Below are positions 20,890 through 33,626 of a DNA stretch of 64,000 nucleotides, piece by piece. Numbering within the stretch: position 1 is the stretch's first letter; every line of letters starts with the position of its first letter. The stretch spans positions 62,001-126,000 of the forward strand of contig CAUJNA010001024.1 in the NCBI GenBank assembly GCA_963377175.1, read 5' to 3'. The DNA is from Effrenium voratum (Eukaryota > Sar > Dinophyceae > Suessiales > Symbiodiniaceae). The position numbers and the translations under genes are program-made. The notes beneath the pieces are model-generated. The model made no database searches, was not told the origin of the DNA, and worked only from the letters and a program-made list of their open reading frames with translations.

Positions 20890-21500
20890 CCCCAATGGCG
20901 GGGGGGGGGCAGTGGGCAACTTGCTTTTGGACAGATCCCGTGAAAGACGCTATGAAAAATGATAGGCAGTGGCTCTTCCAATGGGACACCTTCGGGTTTT
21001 GGAGAGGGTTCGTTTGAGGTACCAAGGTCTTGTTGGCTTTATTGCTCGAAAGGGCCATGAGAAGGTGCAAATCAGGGATGTGAGTTGGTTTGTCGCGAGT
21101 GCTGGCTCAAGCATGTCGCTTTGCCGTCGAATCATTGGTTGCACTTGTAGTTTGGCCACCGAGAAGCACGACATTACATTCGTGCACTTTTCATCCATGT
21201 TCGTGTCTAAAACTTGCATACAAGTTGACGCGCTTTGTGCGCATGTGGGACATGCCTGTGAGAGTCACACGCTAAAATAGTTGTCAGATGAACTCTTTCA
21301 TCATAGTCGCACAAGTTGCGGCCGAGCTGTCGGCAGTATCTCAGCCGTTCAGTTGGATGATTGTTCTAGGCAAATGAATGCTGGTAGTGGTATCTCAGCC
21401 TGATGATTGTAGGCAATGAATTGATGGGTGAACTCCCAACATCATTTGAAATATTTTGTTCGGGTGAGATCCCCTCGAAATCCTTTGCTTCCGATGGCCC
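20890..21500. other. intergenic, no supported gene
   Basis: Short open frames only. A local near-duplicate of GGCAATGAAT/TCTCAGCC.GAT occurs at 21340-21420 (GTATCTCAGCCG..., GTATCTCAGCCTGATG...). Confidence 0.45.
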
Positions 21501-24500
21501 ATGGCGTCGAACGCCTCGCGGGGCGGCCGCGACTTCCGGGTGGCGGCGCTTTTCGAGGCGCTGAGAGCCTCAGAGCAGCAGGGCGACGCGCCCGCGGACT
21601 GGGGGCGCTTCTATGAGGACGGGGATCTCATGGCTGGATATTGCTGCCTGGCTTCTTCTTCTCAGTTGTCCAAAGCGAAAACTGACCTTTTGACCTTTGG
21701 GTGTTCCTGATTTGGTCCAGCCAAGGTTCAAACCTTCTGTTTCTGGGGTCCTTTGGGCAAGTGTCAAGCAGTCCTTCGCAGCATCTAATTTCCTTTGCAT
21801 GCAGTTCATGGCACGAGTGAATGCTCTTGGAGTCCCGCGGAAAAAGTGAGTCTTAGCCCCAAACCTCGTGGATTTCGGAGCTTTCGGGGTTCTCTCTCCT
21901 CCTTAGCCCTGTTTTTGTTTCACAGCCATGGATTTTTCACTTGCTTTTTCGAGCCCTCCAGAACCCCTCAGCCCTAGCTCCAAACCCTAAACCCTAAGAC
22001 CCCTCAGCCAGGAGGGCCATCCCGGCGGCTTCCTGGGCCCCGTGGCGCTGCGCGGCGCCGCCTCCGCGGGCCTGGGCCTCCGGGCCGCGCGGCGCCTGCG
22101 CCGCGGGGAGCTGCTGCTCCTGGAGCGGTCCTGGGCGCTGGGGCCGCGCGGGGCCGAGGTGCCGGAGGCTGGGGGCAGGGTTTGGCGTGCCCATGGCTTT
22201 GAGGTATGGGTCAAAACTCGCAAACAAAATCAGAGAACCGCAGGATGGAGTCCTAGTTTCCATTCTTGGCAGGGTTGCTCGTTGGGTACCCATTTGGCTG
22301 TGGTGGTCAAAACCGTTTTGGGATCCCAGTTTGGTTGGTAGCTGAATTCAGCACCCATTTTAGAACCTATGTTAGTGGGGATTGGCATGTTCACTGGGGG
22401 TACGGGATTTTGGCCCACAGCCATTTGAATTAGCAGAATCCGGTGTCCACCAACTTTGGAGTTCTTTCTTTCGGTGTCCGCCAACTTTGGAGTCCTTTCT
22501 TTCGTATTTTTATGGAGGGGTTAAATTTGAAGCAGTACGGGGAAAACTCCACACAAGTTGTATGTTGAGGCCACCCAGCCAAGGGCAGGGACTAGGACGG
22601 GTGAGTGGATTTCATTCAAGAAAAACAGAGCCCCGTCTGCTGTAAACGAAAAGAAGCTTGTTTGAAACGTGGTTGTTTTAGCATTCTTAAGCAAGGGGGC
22701 GGCCCAACCGAAGGATCAAACATTCAAGGGCCATTTCGAAGGCTCTTCTCACACGGGGCAATGTTTGGTGGACGTATAATGACGCATGGGGGTTCGGGAG
22801 GTCATGGACTGCGTTTGGTCTGGGCTGGGCTGGTCGGGCAATTGGGCAGTTGGCATGAAATTCACGTTTGTGGAGGTTGTGGTACGGCTGATTTCGGTGT
22901 TGGCCACTTGTAATGTGGTGAAAGGTGCATGCATTGATTCTCTCTTTGTGGTTGGATGGCCACGTGCTTTACGAGTTGCGGCACAGGATCGTCGTTTCAT
23001 GTCGCCCACTTCGGCCACGCCGGCCTGAGGCGAGCGCCCAGTTGGTGAGCGCCTGCTGCCGGAAGCTCCGAGATGCGGCCACGCCGCAGCTGGAGAAGGC
23101 GGTGTTTCGGTGCTTGCACCCAGGGGAAGGCGGTCGGGATGAAGGCTTCCGGCAGTGCCTTTGCCGAGATTCGCCACACTCCCACCTGCCTAAAGCCCAC
23201 TTTTCTGACATGTTGATCTCGGTTTTCCCATTTTGGCCCATGTTTAGTCAAGGTCCCTTTGCCATTGGTTCCCGGGTTCATTGACGTCGAGTCGACCGAC
23301 CTCTTGCCAAGGAGCGTCTTCAACGAGTACCTGCGGCACCTGAAGTGCGGCGCGCGGGGTTCCGAGTCCTCAGATCTCGGCCCCGTCACCGAGCGCGTCG
23401 GCGCCATCGTGAAAGCCAACAGCCGGAAGACGGAGCACTGGGACCCCTGGACGCTGCTGCTCAGAGACACCGAGGTGCACTGCACCGTGACCCACCAAAC
23501 TCAACAGGTGGAAGGTTGGTAGGGGACTGCCCCGACCATAGATGGATGTGAGAGCGTGTGATTCTCTACATTTGATACCAGGTTTTGACGGCTCATCTGA
23601 AGCAAACATCCACACAGCGTGGCTTAAAGTCTGATATTCCTTGCATTCTCCGCAGGCGGTGGGGGGCCTGTGGCTGGTGGCCTCCTTGTTCAACCACTCC
23701 TGCCTGGGTAATGTGGTCATCACCTATGCAAACAACAAGGACAGGGCTCACAGACGCTGGCGATGTGAGTCAGCACCTCATTCAACCGTCAGACAGGAGT
23801 CTCACAGGGTCCACTCTCACCAAAAGTGATGTCACGAGCAAACTCGCTACTCAAAGGGCGGGTGTGAACAATACGACCTCATGTTCCTGTTCAGACCAAC
23901 TTATCACGGGCGCACAAACCAGACGTTGGATTTCGATGGCTTTCCTCCCATGACCTTCTGCATGCCTGCCAGGCGTTTGAGGGTTGTCTCAAATTGGGAA
24001 ACAGCAAATGGTGTGGTGTCCTCTTGGTTCCCATTAATGCATTTTGCCGCAGAACATCCATATGTGTTGGAGTCGTAGTATTGTCGTGTCAGCGCTCGTG
24101 ATTCTTTTTTGCTTCGACCGGAAGTGCGAGGACGTGCAAGCAATATTGTCGACTGTCCCAAGATTGACAAGGGTATGCCTCACAGCACACGCAAGCGAAC
24201 ACGTTGGTTGCGAGTTCCCTGGGACAATGAGCGTTGACGCTTTGTGACCACGTTTTACCTTGGAAGCAGCCTTCCTGAACCACGAAGGTTAACCAATTCG
24301 CGCTATGTGATGTGTGCGGCTGCCCAACATTTCGTGCGGTGTGTTCCCCTGTTGCCTTGGCACACGATACGCTACAGCTAAGGGGGGGATGGGGATTTGG
24401 GAGGCCTGGAAGGCAGTGGTGTGGTATTGGAGTACTGCATGTTTCCACTTCAGGCTTTCAAGGGCAGCCTGGCAAGACACATGGCAATTCATCTCTTGCT

Positions 24501-27500
24501 TCATTCCTTGGCATTTGAAATCAACTTGTGCTTGGTCCACCCGGGTTCTTGTCTGTTTGTCTGTGTGTTTGCTTGTTTGCTTGTTTGTTTGTCTGTTTGT
24601 CTGTTTGTCTGTTTGTCTGTTTGTCTGTTTGTTTGTTTGTTTGTTTGTTTGTTTGTTCGGTTGGTTGTTTGTTTCATTCTACACGACATTCACTTCAACC
24701 CTCCGCCCGGCCCGGCCCGAACCGACCGCGTCTCGGGAAATCCGGCGCGCGGAGGATGGCTCCGTGGCGCTGGTGGCGCGAGCTGCCGTGGACATCGAGA
24801 AGGACGAGGAGAATTCGAATCGGGCTCACCTTCAATGGCTTGTGCGGGTTCCATCCATCGTTAGGTCAGAAACGGAAGGGCAGAGGAAGATTCCGATTCT
24901 GATTCTGGTTCGTTTTAGACCTGTGAATCGTAAATGGAACCGGGGGGACCCTAATCACTCCCCTCCGTGTGGTTCAGATGCGTTCTTGCCCGCAAATTCA
25001 TCTCTGGCAGCTTGGCACCGGGCCAGAGAATTGAAAGCCGAGCGAAGGAAACTTGTTCTCCGAAATGGCTGTGGGTCAAAGCCCTGTAATCCCTGTACTT
25101 TTGGTGAACATCAAAATAGGTGGCAAATGGATGTTCATCCACCCCAAAATGGAGCCATAGGTTTTGCCCCATGGCCAAATGTAACAACGACATCTTGCCA
25201 AGTAAAGCTGCTCGCAACACTCGCAGTTGAATTGGGGAAGTCTAGGGCCATCAAGGCAAAGCGACAGCCGCATGGCGGTTTGAGCAACATATCCTGAGTG
25301 CGTCGTTCCATTTGGGGCTCGGGACATGGGAGACTTACTAAATATGAATCACCAAACAACCCGGGGTGCAGCGCGAAAATTCCCCATCGCGGGAACCGCA
25401 CTTTCGATTGCGAGCTTGACCCAACTCAGTTGAAAAAGACTGCCATTTTGCCCCCGGGTCAAGGTGCCTGAGGAAGAAGTTGATATGAATCTTCATCAAG
25501 ACCCCTTTGGTGGACATTTACAGGTGGGTTTATTTATGAGGGTGTTCTCCATTAAACATGTATAGCTGCATAGCCAAGTGTTTGTGGCAGTCAACGCTGC
25601 GCAGGAGCTGCTTCACACTTACGCCGCCGCCCGAACACAGTGCTCTGTTGCAGAGATGGGAGACTCGCGGCTGACTTTTCCCCACATTTCCCAATGTCCA
25701 CAAAGAACAAATATATTATCCCACTTTTTCAATGTTTTTTTCCCGTCTTTTTCTGTGGGCAGTTGTGGCAAGGTCTACCCGTTCGACACCGTCCTTGAGC
25801 GGAGGAGCAGGCAGAAAGTTGGGAATAAGTGGGTGGGTGCCACTTCTCTGCTGGGGGAATCTGCACAAACGGTTTAGCGGGCTCACCTAGGCCGGGACAA
25901 GGAGCTGACCCAAAATGATTGTTCCTTAGGAATTCCTAAGTTCAATCGGTGATTTGTAGGTAGTATGGATGCTCAGATTTAATTACAGTTATGTGCGTTC
26001 CGCCGGACGCACGTGGAATCTGCGGCAAAGGTTGCGTTTTGGTGTCCTGTATTTCTGTGGACGCACCTGGATTTCGCAGGCTGCAAGCCAGCTATGGCTT
26101 CTCCTGCACTTGCACCAGATGCAGCCTGGAGGCGCGGTTCAATTGGCAGAGAGCCGTGTTCTACCCTCCTTCCCCAAAGAAAACGCTGGCAGAAAGGTTT
26201 TGGAAGACTTTGTCCTTCAAGTTGCCAAGGCGCCCCATGCAGAAGCGGCTGGGCGGCTGGCTGACAACTTGGAGCCTCGCTCCCGGACAGAGCTGCCCTT
26301 ATCCGACCTCCTTTGGCTGCCTTAGACACAACCATGACCATGTCGCTTGCATTTTTTGTCAGTTTCCTCTAGGCGGGGAGAGAAATTGTTGCAATCGGTC
26401 GGGCTCCCAAAACTCCTACACGTGTTGCTTGCTCGTTTCTTTTGTTTTTCAGGGGTAGTTCCAAAGGATAGTACTGGATTGTTTGTCCAGGTCGGAGCTG
26501 CAGCATTTCTCCGCGGCGCGAGGCAGGAGATTTGCGCGTTTTTGGGCATCCAGCGGGGGAACCAATTCGTCCAGTAAAGGACCCCCTATGATCCCAACCG
26601 TCCCAACCCAAAGCTCACACGTTCTTGGCAGCCTATACCATCCCTCGTGTTTTATTGGGTAGGCCTTTCCTGTGTTTGGGTTCATCTCGCTTGGTTTCCC
26701 TGCAGATTCTGCAGGGAAACCGGGGCGCCTCGCTCGTCTCGCAGGTATGGGTGCGAGGCCCTCCGACATGGCAGCGGTGGTCAAGAAGATGCGGTCGGCC
26801 CGGGCCTAGTTGGAATCCCGTCACCTTGGTTGGGCTCTTCGCTCTTCCCCCGGTTTCTTCTCCCCCATGACCAGAGCAAATGGGGTAGTTGAACAATTGG
26901 ACCCCAAGCCCAGCGTTGACAGGGCCGTTGGCCATATAATCTCATGGAAATCATGTCCACACACCAAGATGGACCAGGGTCTATTTCATGATTCAACCAA
27001 ACGGATGTTTTTGACGTTCGAGCAGAAAACCTGTTTGGACGCTCAACCCATGCTTGCATGAGGCTCTGGCTCGCATTGATGATGCGGCTGAGTCGTTGCC
27101 TGCAGATTCCCGCCAGATGTGGAGGCCATCCAGAAGTTTGGAGCGCAGTTTTCCTCGACATCCTGCAGAAAGGAACAGATAGGGATTGGAATACCAAAGG
27201 CTCAAGAGGACCACAAACAAACCAACCATAAGCTACTCGCTGTTCAACGCGCAACGGAGCAAGCATTGGTCATGGTTGAAGGCGGCTCCCGCAGCCTGGG
27301 TATTCTTTCGCAACAGAGCATTTTGAGCTGAACATTTCTCGGCCAGTCTTTGCACTTGGAGGGCATGACTGCTATGGCAGAAAGCGGCCACAAATTATTG
27401 GTCCTTCTGACACGTTCATAGAACGAACCTGGCAACAGCTTCTCCATCGGAAAGACAGACGTCTTGAAGTGCTTTTGTCTATCGAAGGTGACAGGAGGCC

Positions 27501-30500
27501 GTTTTAAGATGATGGTAGACCCTTGTGTCCCTCCATCATTGTTGGGAAGAGTGGTCGCCTATCCTTAGTTCAGGGGGATACCGCACGCATCTTTGTCCTC
27601 TTTGAGATGCAACGGGTTGAACAAATCAGTGAAATTCATGGATGATTCTATATTGTATTTTTTCAACGACCTGCCTATTCTGTGGCAAGCTTTTTTGAAG
27701 ACAAGCTCATTATCACGAACGCCCTTGACTTGGAATTGGTAAAGCAAAATCTATCTTTGCTGTGCAGACATTTCATAGTCTGTACCAGACCGAGAGGGCC
27801 CACGGGAGACGGTACTCAGTCTCAAAACGAGACCTGCGCAGGTCACAGTTCCTGTGGGGAGATCATGGCTTGGCGATGGCCGGGACCTTGGTGAGCATTC
27901 GAGCCGAGAGGAACCGACCATCGCACAAAGGGCAAGGTTCTGGTTCTGTTTTGACGTCTTGGTGTTGTTGGCAGACACACACACAGACACGCACACACAC
28001 ACACACACAAACACACCACATCTCTTAGAACTGCCAGGAGGCGAACAAATCGCTGTGATCACAGAGTCATCGCATTTGCTGCTGCAAGGAAGACAGCATG
28101 GGGGCACCTCGCTCCGAATTTTCACGGAGAAACATGAGACTGTTCGTTGGGAACACGCATCTTGAGAACTCTACCCCAAACCATATATTGCTCGATGCTG
28201 GTACCAGGGTTCCGTTTTTGTGATTGCTGCCAGGCTGGTTGATGTTTCCCGCAATCTGCCATGGAGGTACTTTACTAGAAAATGGAGCCCTTCGCCAGTT
28301 TTCACACATATGGCTATGAGTTTCAATGGGCAAACAACCCTATGCTTGGCGTGCATAAATCCTTGTATGAATGGCATCCAATGGCCACAACCACTGGCTC
28401 GCAGGCAGCCCAAGAGGTTGGCCTTTTCGCAGAAGCCGCGCGGAGGCCCAGTTTATGGGCCCCACCTTGTGGATGCAAGGACAATCATGATAGAGGCACC
28501 TACGTTTTCCTACGCAGTGGGTAGCTGGCAATCAAAGGCCACTCTCAAGCGCACGGGTATGTGGCATTTGTAGAACGGGTCTGCACGAGGCTTGCGTCGA
28601 GCCGGTGGATCCTTCCAAGGGCCCATTTTTCCTCAAACCAAGGCTTCCAATCTTCCCCTTGGACTCAACACTTGTCGGGCAAGGGAAGTTCCACGCGGTG
28701 CGACCACCACGCTGCATGCAAGGCAGTCCACTTTCAATGGCCTTATCGAAGGCCAATGGCTTGGCGTTTTTGCTGTGTTTGAAGCACGCTTGAGCGAGCA
28801 AGAACAATTCCAATTGGCCACTTCAGGGGGCGGTGCTACTACTAGGTTTGATAATCATAGCAGTCTTTGTAGCCATGTTGGCAGAACCAACATGGATTTT
28901 GGGCACTGGAGATGGTCCGAAGCAAGCTCACTGGAAAAGTTCCCAGACGAGTCTCTGGCCTAGGGTATCAGGGGTCGCTTTGAAAGCTACCTATGCGGGT
29001 CTACCCTCCGGTAAGGATCCATCCGCTTGGATGATGTCAAAGCTTTCGTTCAGGAATGGGGGGGGGGGTAGGCATTTGGTATTCCCTGACTTGGCGGAAG
29101 GAACCCAAACCCAGAAGAGGGGAGCTTTCCATCGAATCAGAACCGTTTAGCTCGAAGATTCCTCATGTGGCTGTGGGTCAAAACCAATGGGATCCTATTT
29201 CGGGGCAGGTGCCCTCCACCCATTTTTGTCTATAGTGGGGATTGGGATGTTCATACCTATGGCCGTGTATCAACCTGTGTGTATGTTGTATATTTCACCT
29301 GTGAGGCGAGCAAAGACAAGCAACTGGTCGTTGAGCCAATGCTCGAAGGGTTCAGAGGAGGAACACATGGCTGTGGGTCAAAACCCTGTACCCCTGGTGA
29401 ACATCAACATAGGTGGTACCTGTTCATCCGCACCAAAATGAAGGCATTGGTATTGACCCATACCCACGTGTCTTCCAGGGGCACCGAGGTCGAGGCTTTT
29501 GAGCGGTGCCTGGCGCTGGCGAGGTTGGCTGCGCCCAGCTCAGAGCCCGGCAGCCCAGCTGCAGACCCGTGCCTCGGGGGGATGGGGGGGATGCCTTGGG
29601 ATGTGGGGTGGGTGGGGAGGGGGATGCCTTGGCTTGGGGGGGGGGGATGTCGGATGGCTTGGGGTGAGGCTTGTTTTTTCACAGATAGCTGAAGGCTATG
29701 GCGTTCTAGCTTCCAATAAAGAGGGGAAGTGATTTGCGATATTGATGGCCGGGTGCTAGGAGGCATGCAGTTTGGGGTGCTGGTTCAGGTGCTGTTTGAG
29801 GCGCTGGCACATTGCTGCAAGATTGGCGGTCGGGTGCGAGGGGGCATGTAGTTTGGCAGGCCGGTGCTGTGTTGGGTGCGGTTTGGGATGCTGCTTGAGG
29901 TGCTGGTCACAGCAGGGGCGTTTTTTTTCTCCTTCTTTTTTTCTTGAGATTGACAGGGTGCTGTTTGGGCTGCTGTTCGGGCAGGGCCAGGCACGCAGTG
30001 TGGGGGTGCAGGTTCGTGTTTTTCGCTATTTGGGGTCTATGCTGGTGTATTTATTTTTCTTCGGGCGCTTGGAGTTGATATTGCATAACAAGGTCAGTCC
30101 TGGTCTGCTTGCACCACAGAGACGGCCCCTTTATGGATACCATTTTAAATGAAGAGTACACATTTTGGTGGCGGATCGCTTTGCAGGCCTTGCCATTCTT
30201 TGTGCTAGCCGTCGTAGCGTTCGCAGTCCCGGAAACCAGTATGCCATGAAGACGTAGAAGCTCAGTTGCGGGGCGTCTTATTAGGATGAGTCCTTTCAGA
30301 TGTGTCATGGGTTTCCATTGGTTTGTCTATCCGAGTTCTCCAGATGCTTTTGTTCGGGAGGGCTCACCTGAGGGGTGGCATGGCTGGGAGCTTCCGAGCA
30401 ACGACCCAGGTACGAGCTGAAGTACGCGATGATGCTGGCGCAATGCCTCGCTAGGCTGGCAGCACCTTTCTCACCCCCATTGACGGCTGGATTCATGAAC

Positions 30501-33500
30501 CGAATCAGTGGATTCATTCGGGGGCGTGTTCTACAAAGGGGTCGAGATGCCAACTTTGAGACCTCACGCCCGTCCGTGAGGTGGAGGCTTTCGGCCGCCC
30601 CGAAGAATGTCCCGCAGAATCAGGAGGTGCTGAAGAAGGCACGGTGCGCCTTGGGCCCTTCGGTGCGGCTAAGGCGACTTTTGGGACCTCTCACTTCGTA
30701 TCTTGCGCAAGTTTCAGGTTGAAAGGAGCCGGACAAGAAAGATGGATGCTTTTAGTTGGAGAAGGTTGAGATAGTTTGGCGGCGTATCCAAATTTTGCGA
30801 AGCATGTGCTTGCGGTTGTTTTGTGGGAACCAAAAGGAAGCCTGCCCTTGGCGTATTTGGAGGCGTCCGCTCCGAACTTTGACGGTTTAGGGCGTGCCAA
30901 AGTTGCCAAAGTCTGGTGTCGTCACGTGTCCGCCTTTAGAAGATGGCTTGTCTCAGGGTAACACACAAAATCTGCCTTGAACCAAGGAACCATCAAAAAG
31001 ACACGCCCGAATACGGCCAACATGTTGTCGACCCCCAACAAACCTGTGAGACATGAAAGGGAGCAGTGTGTCCCTGGCAAGGACTTGTGTTGCTGTGTCT
31101 CTGCCTCAGGCGATGCGTTCCGCTGAGGAGGACTGACGCGTGCTTGGATCAAGCAATGACATGCGCACCTGAAAGCGGATTCATCGGGGTCCCAAGAATT
31201 TGTTTACCCTTTGGTTTCCATTTGGCCACCCGCCGACAGAGGTGTCAAACATAAGAGAGTCGCGACTTGCCAGTAGTTAGCTATTTCCTAGTCGATCACC
31301 GCGGCCTGCCTTGTTGCATAGAAGCGGACGTCAAGTGGCCTTGCATGGGGGATCCACACATGGATCAATCAGTTCGCTATTTTACTTGCAAGCATGGTCG
31401 TTGGCATTACTAACAACCACGTTGAACCTACAAGAGGGCACTTTCCGATTCATTTCTTTTTCAAAATGGGTAACCCCCCCGACCGATGGTGTGTTTCCTT
31501 TCACTTGTTATCCCGATATCCCGACACGACATGACTTTTGTTTTTGGTCAAATGGGAGTGTCCAAATCGGCGGACACCCGGCCAAGCCCCACTTTGCAGT
31601 GAGAATCCCTCCCCCCGTCAGGCCCATGACCGGCTCTACGGCGGCGGCGGCCGACATTTCCTGACGCGCATGAAGCGCAGGCCTTCCGTTGCCGGGTTTG
31701 TCGGTGAGCTGGTTGTTTGGGGTCGTCGCAGAATCCTCTTGAGTTCGGGCCTTTTTTGTTTCTCATTTTTGGAAGGTGTTGGCAATGTTGTCCAGGTTTA
31801 AGGGGAACGGATCCTTGCAGTTTGCAGCTTGCCTGCCTCAATCAGCCTGTCACCGTGCATGCCGCAATGCCGTGCGAGGAATCTTTTGAGGTTCTCCAGC
31901 CCGTGCGCTGAGTTTGCTGTACGCTGCTTCCTGTGCTGTTCAGAACGTTCAGGGTCCACAGATTGTGTGCTGGGTGCAGGCGCAGAGGTCTTGTTTGGGG
32001 CAAAGGAGTTTCTTCTTTTTTGGCCGCATAAGATCATGAGATCTACCTCACCCTCTAACAGGGACTGCTCACAACCAGTATTTCTCTGATAAGGCCGCCA
32101 TGATGCAAGCCTTTCGTTCTTTGCCGGAAAGCGGCTGCGGCGCAGGCTGGAAGATATCTACGCGGCCCTGCGGCGATGAGCACCAGGAAGCGGTCTGAAG
32201 CTCGCAGCCTGGACTCAAGGCACCCGGGCGTGCGCTGAGTAAGCGCGCGAGTGGGCGACGAAACCTCCGGAGAGGAGACGATGTGCCCGCGGGGCGGCTT
32301 GGAGCTGGCGGAAGTTCACTGGTTTCGTTCCGCAGGGAGGAGACGAAAGGAGGAAAAGAGGTTTGGCGCGGTTCTTGGCTGCGTCGCTCTGATAGTGCTG
32401 GGAGAAGGAAAACTTAAATGTTGCCAGTCCACATGGAGCACGAATCTTGCTCCAAGCCTGCAATACCTGGATGGAGTGTTGTGAATCTGGAAAGGGGAAC
32501 GATTCTTCGAGTAGCTCCCACAAGTGGCAGTATGTCCCTTCGTGTCCCAGTGACTCTGGGGGCAACCCCGATGCCAGGAGATCCGCATGCAGATGCAGGC
32601 GTTGGGCTTTGAGGCGAGAGTTCTAGCAACTCAAGCGACTCGCTTGTGAGTGAAGCAAGCGCGTGGCCAGGCAGACAACACCACGATTTACCAGCTGATC
32701 AGTGATATGGATGCCTGGCTGCGCTGGCGTAATCCGCTTGCATGGAACTTGACAAAGAGTCTTTAAACGCTCTCTCCCAATAGCCGTGGGAGGGTACACG
32801 GAAGTTCAATTTCCTCTTGCAACCATGTCCGGGGCTGAGTTCGCAGGGAGGGGCGGTCGGGGGGCTTCCCTCAGGATTTAGATATAATGGTGGGAATCCC
32901 AAAGGATTTCTGTTTCTTTTTTGGTTTCCACCTGTATCAACGCCACATAGGATACGCTCAAGCAAAAGGCCGCCACCATGATCGACCGGGCCGTGACGGT
33001 TTCCAGGTTGTTGCTCGAAGATGTTGGGACCGAGGGGGTTCGGTTGGGAATGGCCGACGTCTACCGGGCTTGAGCCAACCCCACAGCCAGGCATAGTTGC
33101 TCGTGGGCAGCTAGTGCTCCTTACCTGGCTGCATCTTGCTATAGGTTTCCAGGCCCACCAATGGCCAGGCGGCTTCCACTTTGTTTGCCGGTCTGAGGAC
33201 AGCGATGGCTCGCAGAACCTGGAATTCCAGGAGGGATGCCTTTGGTTGTGCCACACCGAATCCCGTTGTGGGGGACCAGCTGTCGGTCCAAATGTGCCCC
33301 GTGAAATGATGTCATGACGGACACTTTGCTGCCATCTAGTGGTGCGAAGTGGTATAGATGCCTGTTTGTGTTCACATGCTTGATTGAAGGTGTGTGCTTG
33401 AACCCGCGAGGAGAGGTGTGTGAATGATCTCACACAGTTTTTGTTTGCAGATTTGTGCAAAGCGATACATGCTGCCTTTTTGTGACCAAGTGGTTTTTTG

Positions 33501-33626
33501 TGACCAAGTGGTGAATGACCCGACCCCCCACCTTGCCAGGAGTTTGTGAAGATCCTGACGGACAGCGACTTCGGATCTTCACCCCACCGGTTCTACCTGG
33601 TTCTCAACTCGGCGTTCGTTAGATAG
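21501..33626 (+). CDS. SMYD-like SET-domain protein lysine methyltransferase, many small exons
   Basis: Proposed exons: 21501-21617, 22012-22167, 23030-about 23140, about 23253-23507, 23656-23739, 24755-24808, 25605-about 25639, 25763-25810, 26080-26131, possibly 26706-26744 and 27106-27146, then 29479-29523, 30410-30454, 30581-30638 and a terminal exon 33540-33626 (TAG). SET hallmarks: GLGLRAARRLRRGE at the start, SLFNHSCLGN (NHSCxxN), VARAAVDIEKDEE continuing as ELLHTY (GEELxxxY, with the catalytic-site Tyr), then ERRSRLQASYGFSCTCTRC, the post-SET zinc-binding CxCxxC. The C-terminal pieces (GTEVEAFERCLALAR, YELKYAMMLAQCLAR) are helical, as in SMYD proteins. Most borders are AG|GA or AG|GC and phases agree where both sides are known. 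Family members methylate lysines on histones or other proteins. The SET core is well supported; exons 3/4 borders and the 26.7-27.2 kb exons are weak. Confidence 0.7.
21982..21998 (+). repeat. short interstitial telomere-like repeat
   Basis: AAACCCTAAACCCTAAG is about two and a half units of CCCTAAA, the complement of the plant/alveolate-type TTTAGGG telomere repeat. It lies 13 bases before the inferred acceptor of SET exon 2. Confidence 0.55.
22442..22505 (+). repeat. 32-bp tandem duplication
   Basis: GGTGTCC(A/G)CCAACTTTGG followed by AGT(T/C)CTTTCTTTC occurs twice head-to-tail with two differences. It lies inside a SET-gene intron. Confidence 0.8.
24548..24665 (+). repeat. TTTG/TCTG microsatellite
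   Basis: Alternating GTTT/GTCT tetranucleotides over about 115 bp, inside the SET-gene intron 23740-24754. Confidence 0.9.
27972..28019 (+). repeat. CA/ACAG microsatellite
   Basis: Runs of CACA with interspersed CAGACACG, about 48 bp, in a SET-gene intron. Confidence 0.85.
29164..29430 (+). repeat. dispersed repeat family, two adjacent copies (GGCTGTGGGTCAAAACC type)
   Basis: GGCTGTGGGTCAAAACCAAT at about 29168 and GGCTGTGGGTCAAAACCCTG at about 29369, the second followed by TGGTGAACATCAACATAGGT. Related copies lie at 25067 (GGCTGTGGGTCAAAGCCCTG, then GGTGAACATCAAAATAGG), inverted at about 22330-22430, and at 63670 (GGCTGTGGGCCCAAAATATG). All are in introns or spacers. Confidence 0.7.
33484..33513 (+). 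repeat. 18-bp tandem duplication
   Basis: TTTTTGTGACCAAGTGGT occurs twice in a row just upstream of the proposed last SET exon. Confidence 0.8.

Noticed and set aside
24314..25297. 327-codon frame containing a Cys/Leu/Val repeat
   Set aside because: Mostly read-through of the TTTG/TCTG microsatellite; only the 24755-24808 part is kept as a SET exon.
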